Assembly: GCF_009911265.1 (NCBI RefSeq)
Contig: NZ_QXXA01000014.1
Location: 40,407 to 104,406, forward strand
Length of the DNA: 64,000 bases
Source: Senegalia massiliensis
GTDB taxonomy: Bacteria; Bacillota; Clostridia; Tissierellales; SIT17
Direction of reading: 5' to 3'
Shown: positions 1-9,241 of the stretch, in pieces
Layout of the letters: each line of letters starts with the position of its first letter
Position numbering within the stretch: position 1 is the stretch's first letter
The notes under the pieces: generated by a model
Databases searched by the model: none
The model's input: the letters and a program-made list of their open reading frames with translations, nothing else
Told to the model about the DNA's origin: nothing
Made by a program: the position numbers and the translations under genes

Positions 1-290
1 ATATCCATATCTCGACTTCCAAATAAAATGCCATTAGAACGAAGTAGTGTTAAAATCAAAATAGCAAAACTAGATATAGAAACCATATAAGCAGGTATCA
101 GATCTTGTTCTCCCATTTGTACTAAGGCTTGCGCAATCAATACGTTATAAGCGCAAAAGAAAAGTATCAGAGTAACTACACCAACTCCTACGAGGATAGT
201 TGTATTTTTTTTACTTCCTGGTTGCTTAATTTCATTGAGGGAAAAATAGTTGATTATTTGGGTTCGGAGTAATAGCCATGTTTTATTCAT
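1..290 (-). CDS. ABC transporter permease, N-terminal part (runs off left edge)
   Basis: About 96 codons are visible, reading leftward from an ATG at 290. The protein starts MNKTWLLLRTQ, has a short cytoplasmic lead, then a hydrophobic segment at about residues 33-52 and a second beginning near 70, as in ABC-2 type permeases. A strong ribosome site (GGAGGTG) overlaps the stop codon of the ATPase gene just upstream, leaving a 5-nt gap, so the two genes are translationally coupled and should form one exporter. The rest of the gene lies outside the window. The substrate cannot be told. Confidence 0.75.
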   Translation of the reverse strand, partial: MNKTWLLLRTQIINYFSLNEIKQPGSKKNTTILVGVGVVTLILFFCAYNVLIAQALVQMGEQDLIPAYMVSISSFAILILTLLRSNGILFGSRDMD

Positions 291-295
291 TTGTC

Positions 296-1003
296 TTACA
301 CCTCCATAAAAAAAGCTTCCAAAGATTGATTACCTTTAACTGTTTCAGTAGGCCCGCTTGCAATCAGCTTGCCAGCCTTAATAACGGCAATTTTATTGCA
401 AAGCTTCTCTGCAACATCAAGAACATGTGTAGAAAAGAAAATTGCTCCACCCTTCGATACACATTCCTTCATTACCTGTTTCAATAAAAATGTTGCTTTA
501 GGATCAAGCCCAACAAATGGTTCATCCAATATTAAAAGCTTAGGAGAATGAACTAAAGCAGAAATAATTGCAGTTCGTTGCTTCATCCCATGTGAATATG
601 AAGATATAACATTCCCAAGGTTTAGAGTCATTTCAAATAAATCACTATATTTTTTAATTGATTGTATCGGTTGAGAAGTTGGAATGTTATATAAATCTGC
701 AATAAAGTTTATATATTGATAACCTGTCAAATGTTCATACAAATCTGGATTATCCGGAATATATGCAAGTATAGATTTACAAGCTAACGGGTCTTTCTTG
801 ATGGAATGACCGTCTATGATGATTTTCCCATAATCAAAATCGTGAATTCCTAATACTGCTTTGATTGTTGTTGTTTTTCCTGCTCCATTAGCTCCAATAA
901 ATCCAAAAATATCTCCTGACTCAATAGAAAGGGATAACCCATCAACTGCTTTCTTTTTATTCCCATAAATTTTTGTAAGATTTTTAATTTCTAATATAGA
1001 CAT
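296..1003 (-). CDS. ABC transporter ATP-binding protein
   Basis: 235 aa, normal for a single ABC nucleotide-binding domain. Walker A is GANGAGKTT at about residues 37-45, the signature SHGMKQ near 136-141 (M in place of the usual second G) and Walker B LLILDEP at 155-161, followed by the D-loop and the switch His in FFSTHVLD. It powers the permease encoded immediately downstream. The layout, TetR gene then ATPase then permease, with matching operators before each unit, suggests a drug or peptide exporter induced by its cargo. The substrate is inferred only in general terms. Confidence 0.9.
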   Translation of the reverse strand: MSILEIKNLTKIYGNKKKAVDGLSLSIESGDIFGFIGANGAGKTTTIKAVLGIHDFDYGKIIIDGHSIKKDPLACKSILAYIPDNPDLYEHLTGYQYINFIADLYNIPTSQPIQSIKKYSDLFEMTLNLGNVISSYSHGMKQRTAIISALVHSPKLLILDEPFVGLDPKATFLLKQVMKECVSKGGAIFFSTHVLDVAEKLCNKIAVIKAGKLIASGPTETVKGNQSLEAFFMEV

Positions 1004-1020
1004 AAATAAATCCCCCTTTT

Positions 1021-1037
1021 ACTGACATTTTGTCAGT
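1021..1037. promoter_or_regulatory. TetR-type operator upstream of ABC exporter
   Basis: Perfect inverted repeat ACTGACA-TTT-TGTCAGT, centred 26 nt upstream of the ATPase start codon. The same TGACA-n3-TGTCA core recurs at 1728-1740 before the TetR gene. I infer autoregulated repression of the exporter and of the regulator by this TetR protein. Confidence 0.6.
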
Positions 1038-1054
1038 TAATAATCTAAGAATAA

Positions 1055-1074
1055 CCAATGGAAAATACCATTGG
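1055..1074 (-). terminator. hairpin after TetR gene
   Basis: CCAATGG-AAAATA-CCATTGG stem just after the TetR stop codon. The following T-run is weak, so termination is probably partial and may let some TetR transcripts continue into the exporter genes. Confidence 0.4.
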
Positions 1075-1079
1075 ATTTC

Positions 1080-1691
1080 TTAGGTATTGAAAATAGATAT
1101 TTCTGCACCTAATGTAGATTCTAATAACTTTTTGTATGCCACAATATAGTTTTCCTTCTCATTATCGGACAAAGCATTTACTGTAATAGAAACAAAGACG
1201 TAACCATTTATCAAAAAAGAAGCTGTTTGTGATGGATAGGATACATGAAACACACCTTCTGCAATACCTTGTTCAATAATATCTGTAAAATATATTGATA
1301 TTTTGCTGGAAACTTTATGAGCAAATCGATCCATTACATAACGATTTTGCTCCAAGTCAACAGTTTTTTGCAGCGTAACCATCTCAGCAGTAATTGTATC
1401 TGGAGATATTAAAGTGGCTTCCACAAAAGAGCGAATTTTTTCTATTGCTGAATTTTCACCATAAGTAATCTCAGATAATCGCCGTAAAAGTGGTTCCGAA
1501 TATCGCTCCACTAAACAATAGAGTATATCCTCCTTGTCTTTGAAATGATAATACAGCAAACCACGGGATATTTTAGCTTCCTCTATAATATTCTGTGTAG
1601 TTGTTTTTAAATATCCTTTTTTAATAAATAGACGCAAGGTAGCCTCCATAATTTCAGCTCTACGGACTTCTGGTTCTTTTACATCTCTCAT
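1080..1691 (-). CDS. TetR/AcrR family transcriptional regulator
   Basis: 203 aa when started at the ATG at 1691, which follows a GAGGTGG ribosome site; a start further upstream has none. The N-terminal helix-turn-helix spans about residues 10-56, with the family pattern TTQNIIEEAKISRGLLYYHF followed by KDKEDIL. The C-terminal part is the variable ligand-binding helical bundle. Next to an ABC exporter on the same strand and flanked by two copies of the TGACA-n3-TGTCA palindrome, it is most likely the local repressor, released when the exporter's cargo binds. The ligand is unknown. Confidence 0.88.
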   Translation of the reverse strand: MRDVKEPEVRRAEIMEATLRLFIKKGYLKTTTQNIIEEAKISRGLLYYHFKDKEDILYCLVERYSEPLLRRLSEITYGENSAIEKIRSFVEATLISPDTITAEMVTLQKTVDLEQNRYVMDRFAHKVSSKISIYFTDIIEQGIAEGVFHVSYPSQTASFLINGYVFVSITVNALSDNEKENYIVAYKKLLESTLGAEISIFNT

Positions 1692-1727
1692 ACTACCACC
1701 TCTATAATAATAGTATATAGCAACAAC

Positions 1728-1740
1728 TGACACTTTGTCA
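1728..1740. promoter_or_regulatory. TetR-type operator upstream of its own gene
   Basis: TGACA-CTT-TGTCA, located 37 nt before the TetR start codon. It shares its two half-sites with the longer palindrome at 1021-1037. Confidence 0.55.
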
Positions 1741-1754
1741 ATAACTTGTTGTGA

Positions 1755-2192
1755 TTATTTAATTTCCTCAGCCAACTCCAAAATAATTCCTTCTGGTCCA
1801 CGAACGTAGCATAGTTTATAAGCATTTTCGTAGTTTTGTATCTCACCAATAAGTCCTGTCCCTTCCTTTTTAAATTTGGCAACAATAGCTTCAATATCAT
1901 CAACAGCAAAGGAAATATGACGAATACCAAGAGTGTTTGCCAAAGGACGCTGTATGCCATTTTCATCTGATGGTGTGTGAAATTTTACTAGCTCTATATT
2001 TGCTTCACCATCTGATGTTCTAAGCATTACAACTTCCTCTCTAACCTCTTGAAGTCCTATTATTCGCTCTACCCACTCACCTTCTACTTCTCCTTCGCCT
2101 ATCATTTCAAGACCTAGGTCAAGAAAAAATGCTTTCACAGCAGGAAGGTCATTAACAATTATACCTACATGATCTATTCTATGAATCTTCAT
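1755..2192 (-). CDS. VOC (glyoxalase/bleomycin resistance) superfamily protein
   Basis: 145 aa with two beta-alpha-beta-beta-beta modules typical of vicinal-oxygen-chelate proteins: HRIDHVGIIVNDL at the N-terminus and IRHISFAVDDI at about residues 90-100. The likely metal ligands are His8, a Glu in NIELVKF, His92 and the Glu in IILELAEE near the C-terminus. This full ligand set looks more like an enzyme such as methylmalonyl-CoA epimerase or a glyoxalase than a drug-binding protein that lacks metal. No neighbour indicates the substrate. Confidence 0.8.
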   Translation of the reverse strand: MKIHRIDHVGIIVNDLPAVKAFFLDLGLEMIGEGEVEGEWVERIIGLQEVREEVVMLRTSDGEANIELVKFHTPSDENGIQRPLANTLGIRHISFAVDDIEAIVAKFKKEGTGLIGEIQNYENAYKLCYVRGPEGIILELAEEIK

Positions 2193-2238
2193 ATCTAATA
2201 CCTCCTTGTTCTAAGATTTAAATTTATCATTTCCTACT

Positions 2239-2288
2239 TTCTTTTATAACTACCCTATCTAAATTTTTCTAAAACAAGATTTAAAATA
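2239..2288. repeat. about 45-bp repeat, copy A (copy B at 14481-14529)
   Basis: The core TATAACTACCCTATCTAAA followed by a similar AAAACA-ATT-AAAAT tail recurs 12.2 kb to the right with a few substitutions. Copy A lies just before a decayed IS3-family transposase, so the repeat may be a relic of the element's end. Confidence 0.5.
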
Positions 2289-2339
2289 AAGAAATTCATT
2301 AAATGATTACAAAAAAACTAAGCCTATTGATATAGATAA

Positions 2340-2856
2340 AAATAAAACAATAACACAACAGATTATCAAGTTATGCTAAAGAAAATGGCTAACCTTTAGA
2401 AGAAAAATAAAATATTAAAAAATTCTATATCCATATCCACAAAAAAATAGAATCAAAATTTTTATTTATTAAAAATTATAAAGATCAACATGACATTAAG
2501 TTAATGTGTAAAATAGTCGGTATTTCTAAAAGTTATTATTATAAATTCTTAAATAAAAAAGAAAGTAAAAGAAGCATTGAAAATAAAAAAATTATTCCTT
2601 AAGTGGTAAAAGGAATTCCTATGACAATGCCTGTATAGAATCTTTTCATGATTCGTTAAAGAAAGAAGAAGTTAACCTAGTTATTTATTATGATTATGAT
2701 GCCGCAAGGCTAACTATATTTGAATACATTGAATCTTGGTACAATAGAAAGATAATTTACAGTAGGATTGGATATTTAACCCCTCAACAATATGAGGATA
2801 GTATTAAAAAAACTGCTTCGCACTATAGACTATGCCCATGCCGGGCACACAAATAA
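2340..2856 (+). pseudogene. degenerate IS3-family transposase (orfA/orfB remnants)
   Basis: Several broken frames on the plus strand match IS3-family proteins. Around 2355-2440 a frame resembles the end of OrfA (coiled-coil ending ENKILK-like with stops). At 2459-2602 a frame reads IKNYKDQHDIKLMCKIVGIS then KSYYYKFLN, the start of OrfB. From 2602 another reads SYDNACIESFHDSLKKEEV, then YIESWYNRKIIYSRIGYL and TPQQYED, the end of the DDE integrase core, stopping at 2856. Most of the catalytic middle is deleted. The element is dead. Confidence 0.8.
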
Positions 2857-2888
2857 ATACTCCCTCAACCTTAATTTGAGGGAGTATT
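2856..2888. terminator. bidirectional terminator hairpin
   Basis: 13-bp stem AATACTCCCTCAA / TTGAGGGAGTATT with a 7-nt loop and T-runs on both sides, starting at the last base of the IS3 remnant's stop codon. Confidence 0.7.
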
Positions 2889-2968
2889 TTATACACTATT
2901 AATAATACTATTGAAACAAATCAGATTTTTTCCAACTTTAAATTTCACTTCTATCAGTTAATTATAAT

Positions 2969-3190
2969 CTAATATTTATCATTACCATAATCCTTTTTGT
3001 TATGATTTTTAATCATTTTTATTACTACTGAAATAACAGCTATAATTGCAAATAAATATCCTATAGGTATAAGAAAAAATGGTTCAGATAATGTTCCATC
3101 TGATAAAATTTCAGAACCTATCAGTTTAAATGCAATAAAACATCCTAAACTAATTATTATTGAAATAATACTAAATAAATATTTTTTCAT
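2969..3190 (-). CDS. DUF3955-type small membrane protein
   Basis: 73 aa with two transmembrane helices (about residues 5-24 and 39-60) joined by a short loop with GSEILSDGTLSEPFFLIP, the pattern I associate with DUF3955 proteins. The C-terminal tail is charged. A ribosome site GGAGGG precedes the ATG. It sits downstream of the peptide-resistance ABC genes on the same strand, but no function is known for the family. Confidence 0.7.
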   Translation of the reverse strand: MKKYLFSIISIIISLGCFIAFKLIGSEILSDGTLSEPFFLIPIGYLFAIIAVISVVIKMIKNHNKKDYGNDKY

Positions 3191-3299
3191 ATATTTACCC
3201 TCCTTACACTCTTTAATTTATATGCATTTTTTGAAACAACAAGTTTTAATATTATCATAGAATCTTATAAAATTCATAAAAGAACTATAAGCTCTTATC

Positions 3300-5306
3300 T
3301 TAACTATTCTTAACTATATTTTTATATCCAGTATAAGCAGCGTATAAATAGGTCCCATATACTCCAATAACTATAATTCCTGTTATAAATATAGTCGGTC
3401 CAAGCTTGAACAGAAATACTAAACCTACATTTCTTGACAATTTACCTATTATTGCTAATGCTACTATAGAATGTACTATTGATAGCATTAGAGGTGCCAT
3501 AAAATGTATTAGAATTTGAGTAAATATAGTTTTATTAATCATATTATTAGAAACACCAATTTTTTTGAGTGTCTTATATCTGCTTGCACTATCACTTGCT
3601 TCTGTTAACTGTTGGATTGCTAATACTGCTGCACTAGCTATTAAAAATACAAATCCCAGATATACTCCTATATATAAATTTGTTCCTATAGCACTTTTTG
3701 TTTCATTATATACTTGTATTTTAGTTTCTGCGCTTATAATAAAGCCATATTTATCTAAAATATCGCTACGGTTATAATCTACATTGGCAAATTTTTGTCT
3801 CAGCTTTTTAACATCTTCTTCTAGATCTTGTTTATTCATTTCATTTAGATTGTTTATATGCATAGTTGAATAACTTTTAGGCATTCTTTCTACAGCATCG
3901 TCTGGCACGATTGCTATTAAATTATACTCAATATCTTTTAAATCCATATCTTTGATTAAAGTATATTTATTCCCATTAATATTTATTTCATTTTTATTAT
4001 TCATTAATTTGTTTAATGCTTGCTTCTCATTATTATCATTTGTTAACAGTAAAACTTCATTTTTTTCTAACTCTACTGTTGAATCTCCCTTTAACTTTCT
4101 CATTTCATTGTACTGTGATACCTTTATAGTTTCTAATACCCCAACATATTTTTTAAGTCTCTCTTTTAACTCTTTATTTGAATATTCATTTAATAAATCA
4201 GATACTTTAATTTTTGTATAGTATGCATCTAATACAGCATATTCATAGGACTGTCTTAAGTTAAAATCTACTGTTTTTAAAGCCTTTTCTATATTTTGTA
4301 CTTCTTGTTCGTCACTACCAACATTTAGTTCAATATTAGCATCAAAAGGTGATAATTTTTCTAATTCTTCTTCTAATTTGGACTTAATGCTTAAGCTTGA
4401 TGATGAAATTACTATAGTGACAAATAACATGAGGCATATTATTCCCATTGATATAAAGTTTGTATTTATTTTATTACTAAACTGTTTTATAACAAATATA
4501 TTTAACTTTTTTAAATATATTTGTTTATTTTTTTTCATTATAAATAAGATAAATCCAGCTAATCCAAAGAAGAATAATAGTGTACCGGCACCTCCCCATA
4601 CTATAGACAGAGGAAAATTAATATCTTGAGGATTAGATGAATACTTCCATCCTAAATAGTAAGCTCTTGATAAAACACCTATAGATATAATGAATATTGT
4701 AACTGAAATTACAGGATTTCTAACTTTTATTTCTTCGCTTTTCTTTGATGCATTTATCATATCAATTAGTTTATGCTTGGACACAGCTACTGTATTAAAT
4801 ATCATAACTAAAATAAACATTGTACCAAAATATATGATAGTTTTTCCAATAGCATTGGTAGACATAATAAATTTATACTCTTCCATATCAAACTCAAACA
4901 ATTTGCCTGTAATTACTGATATTCCTTGAGATAATATTATTCCTAGCAATAATCCTGTACCTAATGAAATGATGCCTACTATAAGGGTTTCATAAGTTAA
5001 TATTCTAGATACTTTTTGTTTTGACATCCCTAAAGTAGTATATATTCCAAACTCTTTTTTCCTTTTTTTGACTAGAGCATTATTTGCATATATAACTAGT
5101 GCACAAAAAATAACTGAAATAAATATAGATATATAGGATATTAATTTAACTAATATATCTATTTTATTTATATCTTCTATTACTGTTTGAGAATTCATTG
5201 AATTAAAATTATAAAATATACACACTGCTAATGTAAGAGTTATAAAGTATATTGTATAATCTTTAAAACTCTTTTTTATATTATTAGTGGCTATATTAAA
5301 ATACAT
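3300..5306 (-). CDS. BceB/FtsX-type ABC transporter permease (antimicrobial peptide resistance)
   Basis: 668 aa when started at the ATG at 5306, correctly spaced from GGGAGG; the in-frame ATG at 5315 is too close to it. Hydrophobicity suggests ten membrane helices with a large extracellular domain between about residues 310 and 540, the topology of BceB-type permeases that recognise bacitracin, lantibiotics and similar cell-wall inhibitors. FtsX-like sequence occurs near residues 60-190 (KKRKKEFGIYTTLGMSKQK) and again near the C-terminus. The start overlaps the end of the ATPase gene. The upstream kinase and regulator complete a Bce-type detoxification module. The peptide recognised is not known. 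Confidence 0.88.
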   Translation of the reverse strand: MYFNIATNNIKKSFKDYTIYFITLTLAVCIFYNFNSMNSQTVIEDINKIDILVKLISYISIFISVIFCALVIYANNALVKKRKKEFGIYTTLGMSKQKVSRILTYETLIVGIISLGTGLLLGIILSQGISVITGKLFEFDMEEYKFIMSTNAIGKTIIYFGTMFILVMIFNTVAVSKHKLIDMINASKKSEEIKVRNPVISVTIFIISIGVLSRAYYLGWKYSSNPQDINFPLSIVWGGAGTLLFFFGLAGFILFIMKKNKQIYLKKLNIFVIKQFSNKINTNFISMGIICLMLFVTIVISSSSLSIKSKLEEELEKLSPFDANIELNVGSDEQEVQNIEKALKTVDFNLRQSYEYAVLDAYYTKIKVSDLLNEYSNKELKERLKKYVGVLETIKVSQYNEMRKLKGDSTVELEKNEVLLLTNDNNEKQALNKLMNNKNEININGNKYTLIKDMDLKDIEYNLIAIVPDDAVERMPKSYSTMHINNLNEMNKQDLEEDVKKLRQKFANVDYNRSDILDKYGFIISAETKIQVYNETKSAIGTNLYIGVYLGFVFLIASAAVLAIQQLTEASDSASRYKTLKKIGVSNNMINKTIFTQILIHFMAPLMLSIVHSIVALAIIGKLSRNVGLVFLFKLGPTIFITGIIVIGVYGTYLYAAYTGYKNIVKNS

Positions 5307-6063
5307 TATTAACATCTCCTCCCAACAGTGTCATTACTTCAATAATTCTATTGAAAAATTCTTTTCTAGAATCATTACCTCTAACTATCTCATTAAATAT
5401 TTTACCATCTTTTATAAATAGTATCCTATTAGCATAACTTGCAGTGAAAGCATCATGGGTTACAAGTAATATAGTAGCTTCCAAATCTCTATTTAATTTC
5501 TCAAAAGATTCTAATAATAACCTTGCAGATTTGGAATCTAAAGCCCCAGTAGGTTCGTCGGCCAATATGAGTGATGGGTTAGTAACTATTGCCCTAGCGC
5601 AAGCTACTCTTTGCTGCTGTCCACCTGACATTTGGTAGGGATGTTTATTTAAAATATCTGAAATGCCAAGTGTTCCTGCAACTTTTTTTATTAAACTATC
5701 TATTTCCTTTGGCTTTCTTTTCTGTATTGTTAAAGCTAAAGCTATATTTTCATAACCAGTTAATGTATCAAGCAAATTGAAATCTTGAAATATAAATCCT
5801 AACTCATCTCTCCTAAACTTATCTAGCTTTTTAGATTTTAATTTTGTAATCTCATGATTATTTATAGTAATATTACCAGTTGTTACGTTATCTATTGTTG
5901 CAATGCAGTTAAGCAAAGTAGTTTTTCCACTTCCAGATGGTCCCATTATTCCAACGAACTCACCTTTATCCACCTTGAAGCTTATGCCATCTAATGCTTT
6001 AGTTACAACTTCTTTTTTTCCATAATACTTTTCAATATTTTCTATTTTTAATATATTTTTCAT
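5296..6063 (-). CDS. BceA-type ABC transporter ATP-binding protein
   Basis: 255 aa from the ATG at 6063; the upstream in-frame ATG at 6078 lies inside the GGAGG ribosome site. Walker A is GPSGSGKTT, the signature MSGGQQQR and Walker B LILADEPTGALDSK. This is the MacB/LolD-like subfamily that partners FtsX-type permeases. The gene overlaps the permease start by 11 nt, which indicates coupled translation and a BceAB complex. Confidence 0.92.
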   Translation of the reverse strand: MKNILKIENIEKYYGKKEVVTKALDGISFKVDKGEFVGIMGPSGSGKTTLLNCIATIDNVTTGNITINNHEITKLKSKKLDKFRRDELGFIFQDFNLLDTLTGYENIALALTIQKRKPKEIDSLIKKVAGTLGISDILNKHPYQMSGGQQQRVACARAIVTNPSLILADEPTGALDSKSARLLLESFEKLNRDLEATILLVTHDAFTASYANRILFIKDGKIFNEIVRGNDSRKEFFNRIIEVMTLLGGDVNNVF

Positions 6064-6362
6064 ATTTATATCCTCCATTCAACTTTATTGAATTTGCTAA
6101 CTACCTTTTAATCTACCTTATAACATTATTATATTAGTCTATTAATAGATTACATATCGAATTAGCTTTCATTAAAGTTTCATTTTTGTAAGATAATCTT
6201 TTGTTATAAGTTTTCCATTTGTACAAATCCTAATACAAATTTACCTAATGACTTACTTCCACTTCTTTAAGTGACATATATACACCTAGTACCTTTTTTA
6301 TATGAGCATTTTGCCTTAAATCGTATAAAAAAGTTTAAAAGCAAATTTAAAGATTAAAAGAA
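6064..6362. other. intergenic region, likely promoter of the BceAB operon
   Basis: About 300 nt without a gene. It should hold the promoter controlled by the adjacent response regulator. The only symmetric element I see is CACTT-CTTT-AAGTG at 6260-6273, which is short and unproven as a regulator site. Confidence 0.35.
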
Positions 6363-6392
6363 AAAAGTGTGAGTATTTTAACTCACACTTTT
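6363..6392 (-). terminator. terminator of the sensor-kinase operon
   Basis: 12-bp stem AAAAGTGTGAGT / ACTCACACTTTT with a 6-nt loop. It abuts the stop codon of the histidine kinase and has a T-rich 3' side on the minus strand. Confidence 0.8.
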
Positions 6393-7405
6393 CAATTCAA
6401 TAAATTAAATTTGCTTAATGGAAATATTATATTGACCTTTGTTCCTATCCCTAATTCAGATTTAATATTTATTTCTAAACCTAACTTATCACAAAGCTTT
6501 TTGCAAAGATATAATCCCATACCTGTAGATGTGTTATATTTTCTTCCATATTCTCCTGTAAAACCTTTTTCAAAAACTTTATTGATATCCTTCTCTGAAA
6601 TTCCTATACCACTATCTTGAATTGTAAGTATTACGTTATTCTTATTAGTAGTTGAATATATCTTTATACTACCTCCTGTGGATTTTATATACTTGATTGA
6701 ATTAGTTATAATTTGATTTAGTATAAACTCTACCCATTTTATATCACTATATACAACAGCATGTATTTCATCTAGCTGTAAATTTATTCTTTTATTTATA
6801 AAATCTTTAGAATTTCTTTTAATAGTATTATTTATAGCTACTGATAAGTCAAACCTCTTTATTATATAATCTTTACTAACATCACTACTCCTTGAATAGT
6901 ACAATGCCTGCTCTACAAATCCTTCTATTTTCTTTATTTCTTTGCCTATATTCTTTGTAATAAGACTTTTATTATTTTCTATAATCAACATACTAGATGA
7001 AATAGGTGTTTTAATTTCATGAACCCAAGTCTCAATATATTCTCTGTACTCTAACTGAAGATTTTTATAATAATTTACATGCTCATGCATTTCTTTATTA
7101 CATGTTTTTAATATATCATAAAAAAGTTTTCCTTCTAAAAAATCTGTTTTTTCCATGATTTCTGGTAATAAATACTTTTTATCAAGACCTTGTAATATTT
7201 CTTCCATATTATTATAATATTTTGCATATTTAAGAAACTCTATACTTATATAAACTGCTAAAGGTAAAAACCATATTATAAAAATTGAAAATATAACAAT
7301 ACTTCTTATTTCCAGTATAGCTAATATTAACGCTAGAATTAAAAAAACTATAGAATTTACAAAAATGAATAAAAATCTTTCTTTTAAATATTCTTTTATA
7401 CTCAT
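6392..7405 (-). CDS. BceS-like intramembrane-sensing histidine kinase
   Basis: 337 aa. Two transmembrane helices at about residues 13-31 and 34-54 are joined by almost no extracellular loop, the hallmark of intramembrane-sensing kinases that receive their signal from a BceAB transporter. The phosphoacceptor His lies in WVHEIKTPISSS near residue 128. The ATPase domain shows the N box (QIITNSIKY), G1 (DSGIGI) and G2 (STGMGLYL). It overlaps the upstream regulator gene by 4 nt. Partner and target are inferred from gene order. Confidence 0.92.
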   Translation of the reverse strand: MSIKEYLKERFLFIFVNSIVFLILALILAILEIRSIVIFSIFIIWFLPLAVYISIEFLKYAKYYNNMEEILQGLDKKYLLPEIMEKTDFLEGKLFYDILKTCNKEMHEHVNYYKNLQLEYREYIETWVHEIKTPISSSMLIIENNKSLITKNIGKEIKKIEGFVEQALYYSRSSDVSKDYIIKRFDLSVAINNTIKRNSKDFINKRINLQLDEIHAVVYSDIKWVEFILNQIITNSIKYIKSTGGSIKIYSTTNKNNVILTIQDSGIGISEKDINKVFEKGFTGEYGRKYNTSTGMGLYLCKKLCDKLGLEINIKSELGIGTKVNIIFPLSKFNLLN

Positions 7406-8070
7406 GGCATTATGTACCCTAAACCTCTTCTTGTTTGTATTACATCCTTTACACCTATATCTTCAAGGGTTTTTCTTAACCTTGTTACATTTACAGATAG
7501 TGTATTATCATCAATAAAAACATCTGAGTTCCATAAGTATTCCATTAATTCTTCTCTAGATACTATAGTTCCTTTTTTCTTTATAAGATAAGAAAGTATC
7601 TTTATTTCATTCTTAGTTAATTGTTCGGTGTTTTCCTTATAAACAATACTACCATTTAATAGATTTAGTTTCATATCATTATAAGATAATATATCACTAA
7701 GACTATTTTTGGAGGTTCTCTTCAAAACTGCTGAAATACGCGCTAAAAGTATTTGTGTATTATAAGGTTTTGTGATAAAATCATCTGCACCTAAATTCAT
7801 ACTCATGAGCTCATCTGTTTCACTATCTCTACTTGTAACTACTATTATTGGCGTATCTAAATTTTTTCTAATCTCCCTGCATATATGATATCCATCAAAG
7901 ACAGGTAAATTTATATCTAGTAAAATTAGGTCAGCATCAGATTTATATATATATTCAACTATATTGTTAAAATAATCTGGAGCATCAATCTCATAATCAT
8001 ATTTAGATAAAAATATTTTAAGTTCTTCTCTTATAATTTTAGTATCCTCTATTATAATAATTTTCTGCAT
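7402..8070 (-). CDS. OmpR-family response regulator (BceR-like)
   Basis: 222 aa from the ATG at 8070, which has a GGAGG site; the longer frame has none. The receiver domain carries the acidic pocket IIEDTK, the phosphorylated Asp in LILLDINLP, Thr in VVTSRDS and Lys in FITKPY. A winged-helix DNA-binding domain fills the C-terminal 95 residues and ends RRGLGYIMP. Cognate to the overlapping kinase gene. It probably activates the BceAB genes from the gap at 6064-6362. Confidence 0.93.
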   Translation of the reverse strand: MQKIIIIEDTKIIREELKIFLSKYDYEIDAPDYFNNIVEYIYKSDADLILLDINLPVFDGYHICREIRKNLDTPIIVVTSRDSETDELMSMNLGADDFITKPYNTQILLARISAVLKRTSKNSLSDILSYNDMKLNLLNGSIVYKENTEQLTKNEIKILSYLIKKKGTIVSREELMEYLWNSDVFIDDNTLSVNVTRLRKTLEDIGVKDVIQTRRGLGYIMP

Positions 8071-8118
8071 ATCTATCCTCCAATATAAATCTCTGAGTAT
8101 CCAAAAAGTCACTTTCAT

Positions 8119-8470
8119 CTAATAGTTTATTAATGTATCACTTTGCTATTCATATATTACTTACTTAATTATATTTAATATCGCTGGGAAAAGGTATCTA
8201 CATATTTGGATTTAGGTTAATAACTAAGAATTTAACTTATAGAAGTTAAGTGTAAATTACTTTTTTATAAATCTTTACATTATTATAACTAAATTAAAAT
8301 CAAATATCAACGACAAAAAGTTTTGGACTTTACACAAAATACTATACACTACCTATATCAAAACTAGTTTATATTACTTGTAATAAAAGAATACACATAA
8401 TCTTTTATTATATTTTTTTGAGTTACTATTACTATAACCTTACAGTTTTTCTAAAATACAAAAAGGCTGA
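8119..8470. other. AT-rich intergenic region
   Basis: About 350 nt with no open frame or RNA gene that I can support. It should contain the promoter of the leftward regulator-kinase operon. Confidence 0.3.
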
Positions 8471-8472
8471 GT

Positions 8473-8853
8473 AAAAAATATTCAAATAAGTTATTTTTTA
8501 AAATTTTATTCAAATTTGAGGGCATAATTTATATAAAAATAATTCCTATGCTTTTTGGAGAAGAATTGATTACTATAATACCATTTTTAATAGTATTGGA
8601 ATTTAGTTATAAAAATTTAAATCTCTCTAGAAAAAGATCAATTATAACAGCTTGGATTGTTACTTCTTTACTTTTTGGAGCTATTCATTTGCCCACATAT
8701 AGTTGGAATATTATTCAAGCGATTTTAGGAATAGGAATTGTTAGAATAATTCTTACTTATCCATACATTAAAACAAAGAATATTTGGACTTCTTTGTTAG
8801 TTCATCTATTAAATGATTGGATTCTTTTTTTACCTGCTATATTTTTAGGATAG
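8473..8853 (+). pseudogene. CPBP (CAAX protease) family protein, 5'-truncated
   Basis: From the ATG at 8548, 101 codons encode the C-terminal half of a CPBP intramembrane metalloprotease-like protein: GEEL (first conserved Glu pair), LFGAIHLPT (second, His motif) and LVHLLNDW (third motif), within hydrophobic helices. The frame stays open upstream to about 8473 but no ribosome site or start is visible, and the family's N-terminal helices are missing. It is most likely a remnant. It could still make a short protein if translation starts at 8548. Family members act in peptide modification or immunity to self bacteriocins. Confidence 0.55.
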
Positions 8854-8987
8854 GATGCAAGGACTTATTATTAGCTCCTAAGATAACTACATGATAACGG
8901 TCATAGGTGTGAAGGACCTGCATCATATCTGAGTTTTCTATCATAATTATGTTAGAAATTATGTCAGCTGACTATGTAAATTAGTTT

Positions 8988-9076
8988 AACAATATTAGGA
9001 TTCAGAGTCATTAGTAAATTTAAGTCCTAAACAATATAAATTACATAACCTTAAAAAATATCTAAATAAGTGTTGA
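8988..9076 (+). pseudogene. possible IS150-type transposase C-terminal remnant
   Basis: Two frames separated by a shift read NNIRIQSH and then LVNLSPKQYKLHNL, which resembles the end of IS150-group OrfB proteins. It is short and degenerate, so this is tentative. The rest of 8854-9241 shows nothing else I can assign. Confidence 0.3.
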
Positions 9077-9241
9077 CAATTCACTTCTTTTCCATCAACT
9101 TTGTATTTTTTCCAATGCCCTAACTAAAGTATTTATATTTTTAATACCTTTATAATCTGAATCCTTTCTTCTTATATATCATTGTCGAGAGCCCTTAAAA
9201 ACATTACTTAACTATTTCTGTGGAATATCTATCTATAAATA

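Noticed and set aside
3904..3920. TGGCACGATTGC, a sigma-54 -24-like sequence
   Set aside because: The distance between GG and GC is too short and it lies inside the BceB gene.
6260..6273. CACTT-CTTT-AAGTG as response-regulator site
   Set aside because: Five-base arms are too common in AT-rich DNA to claim a site.
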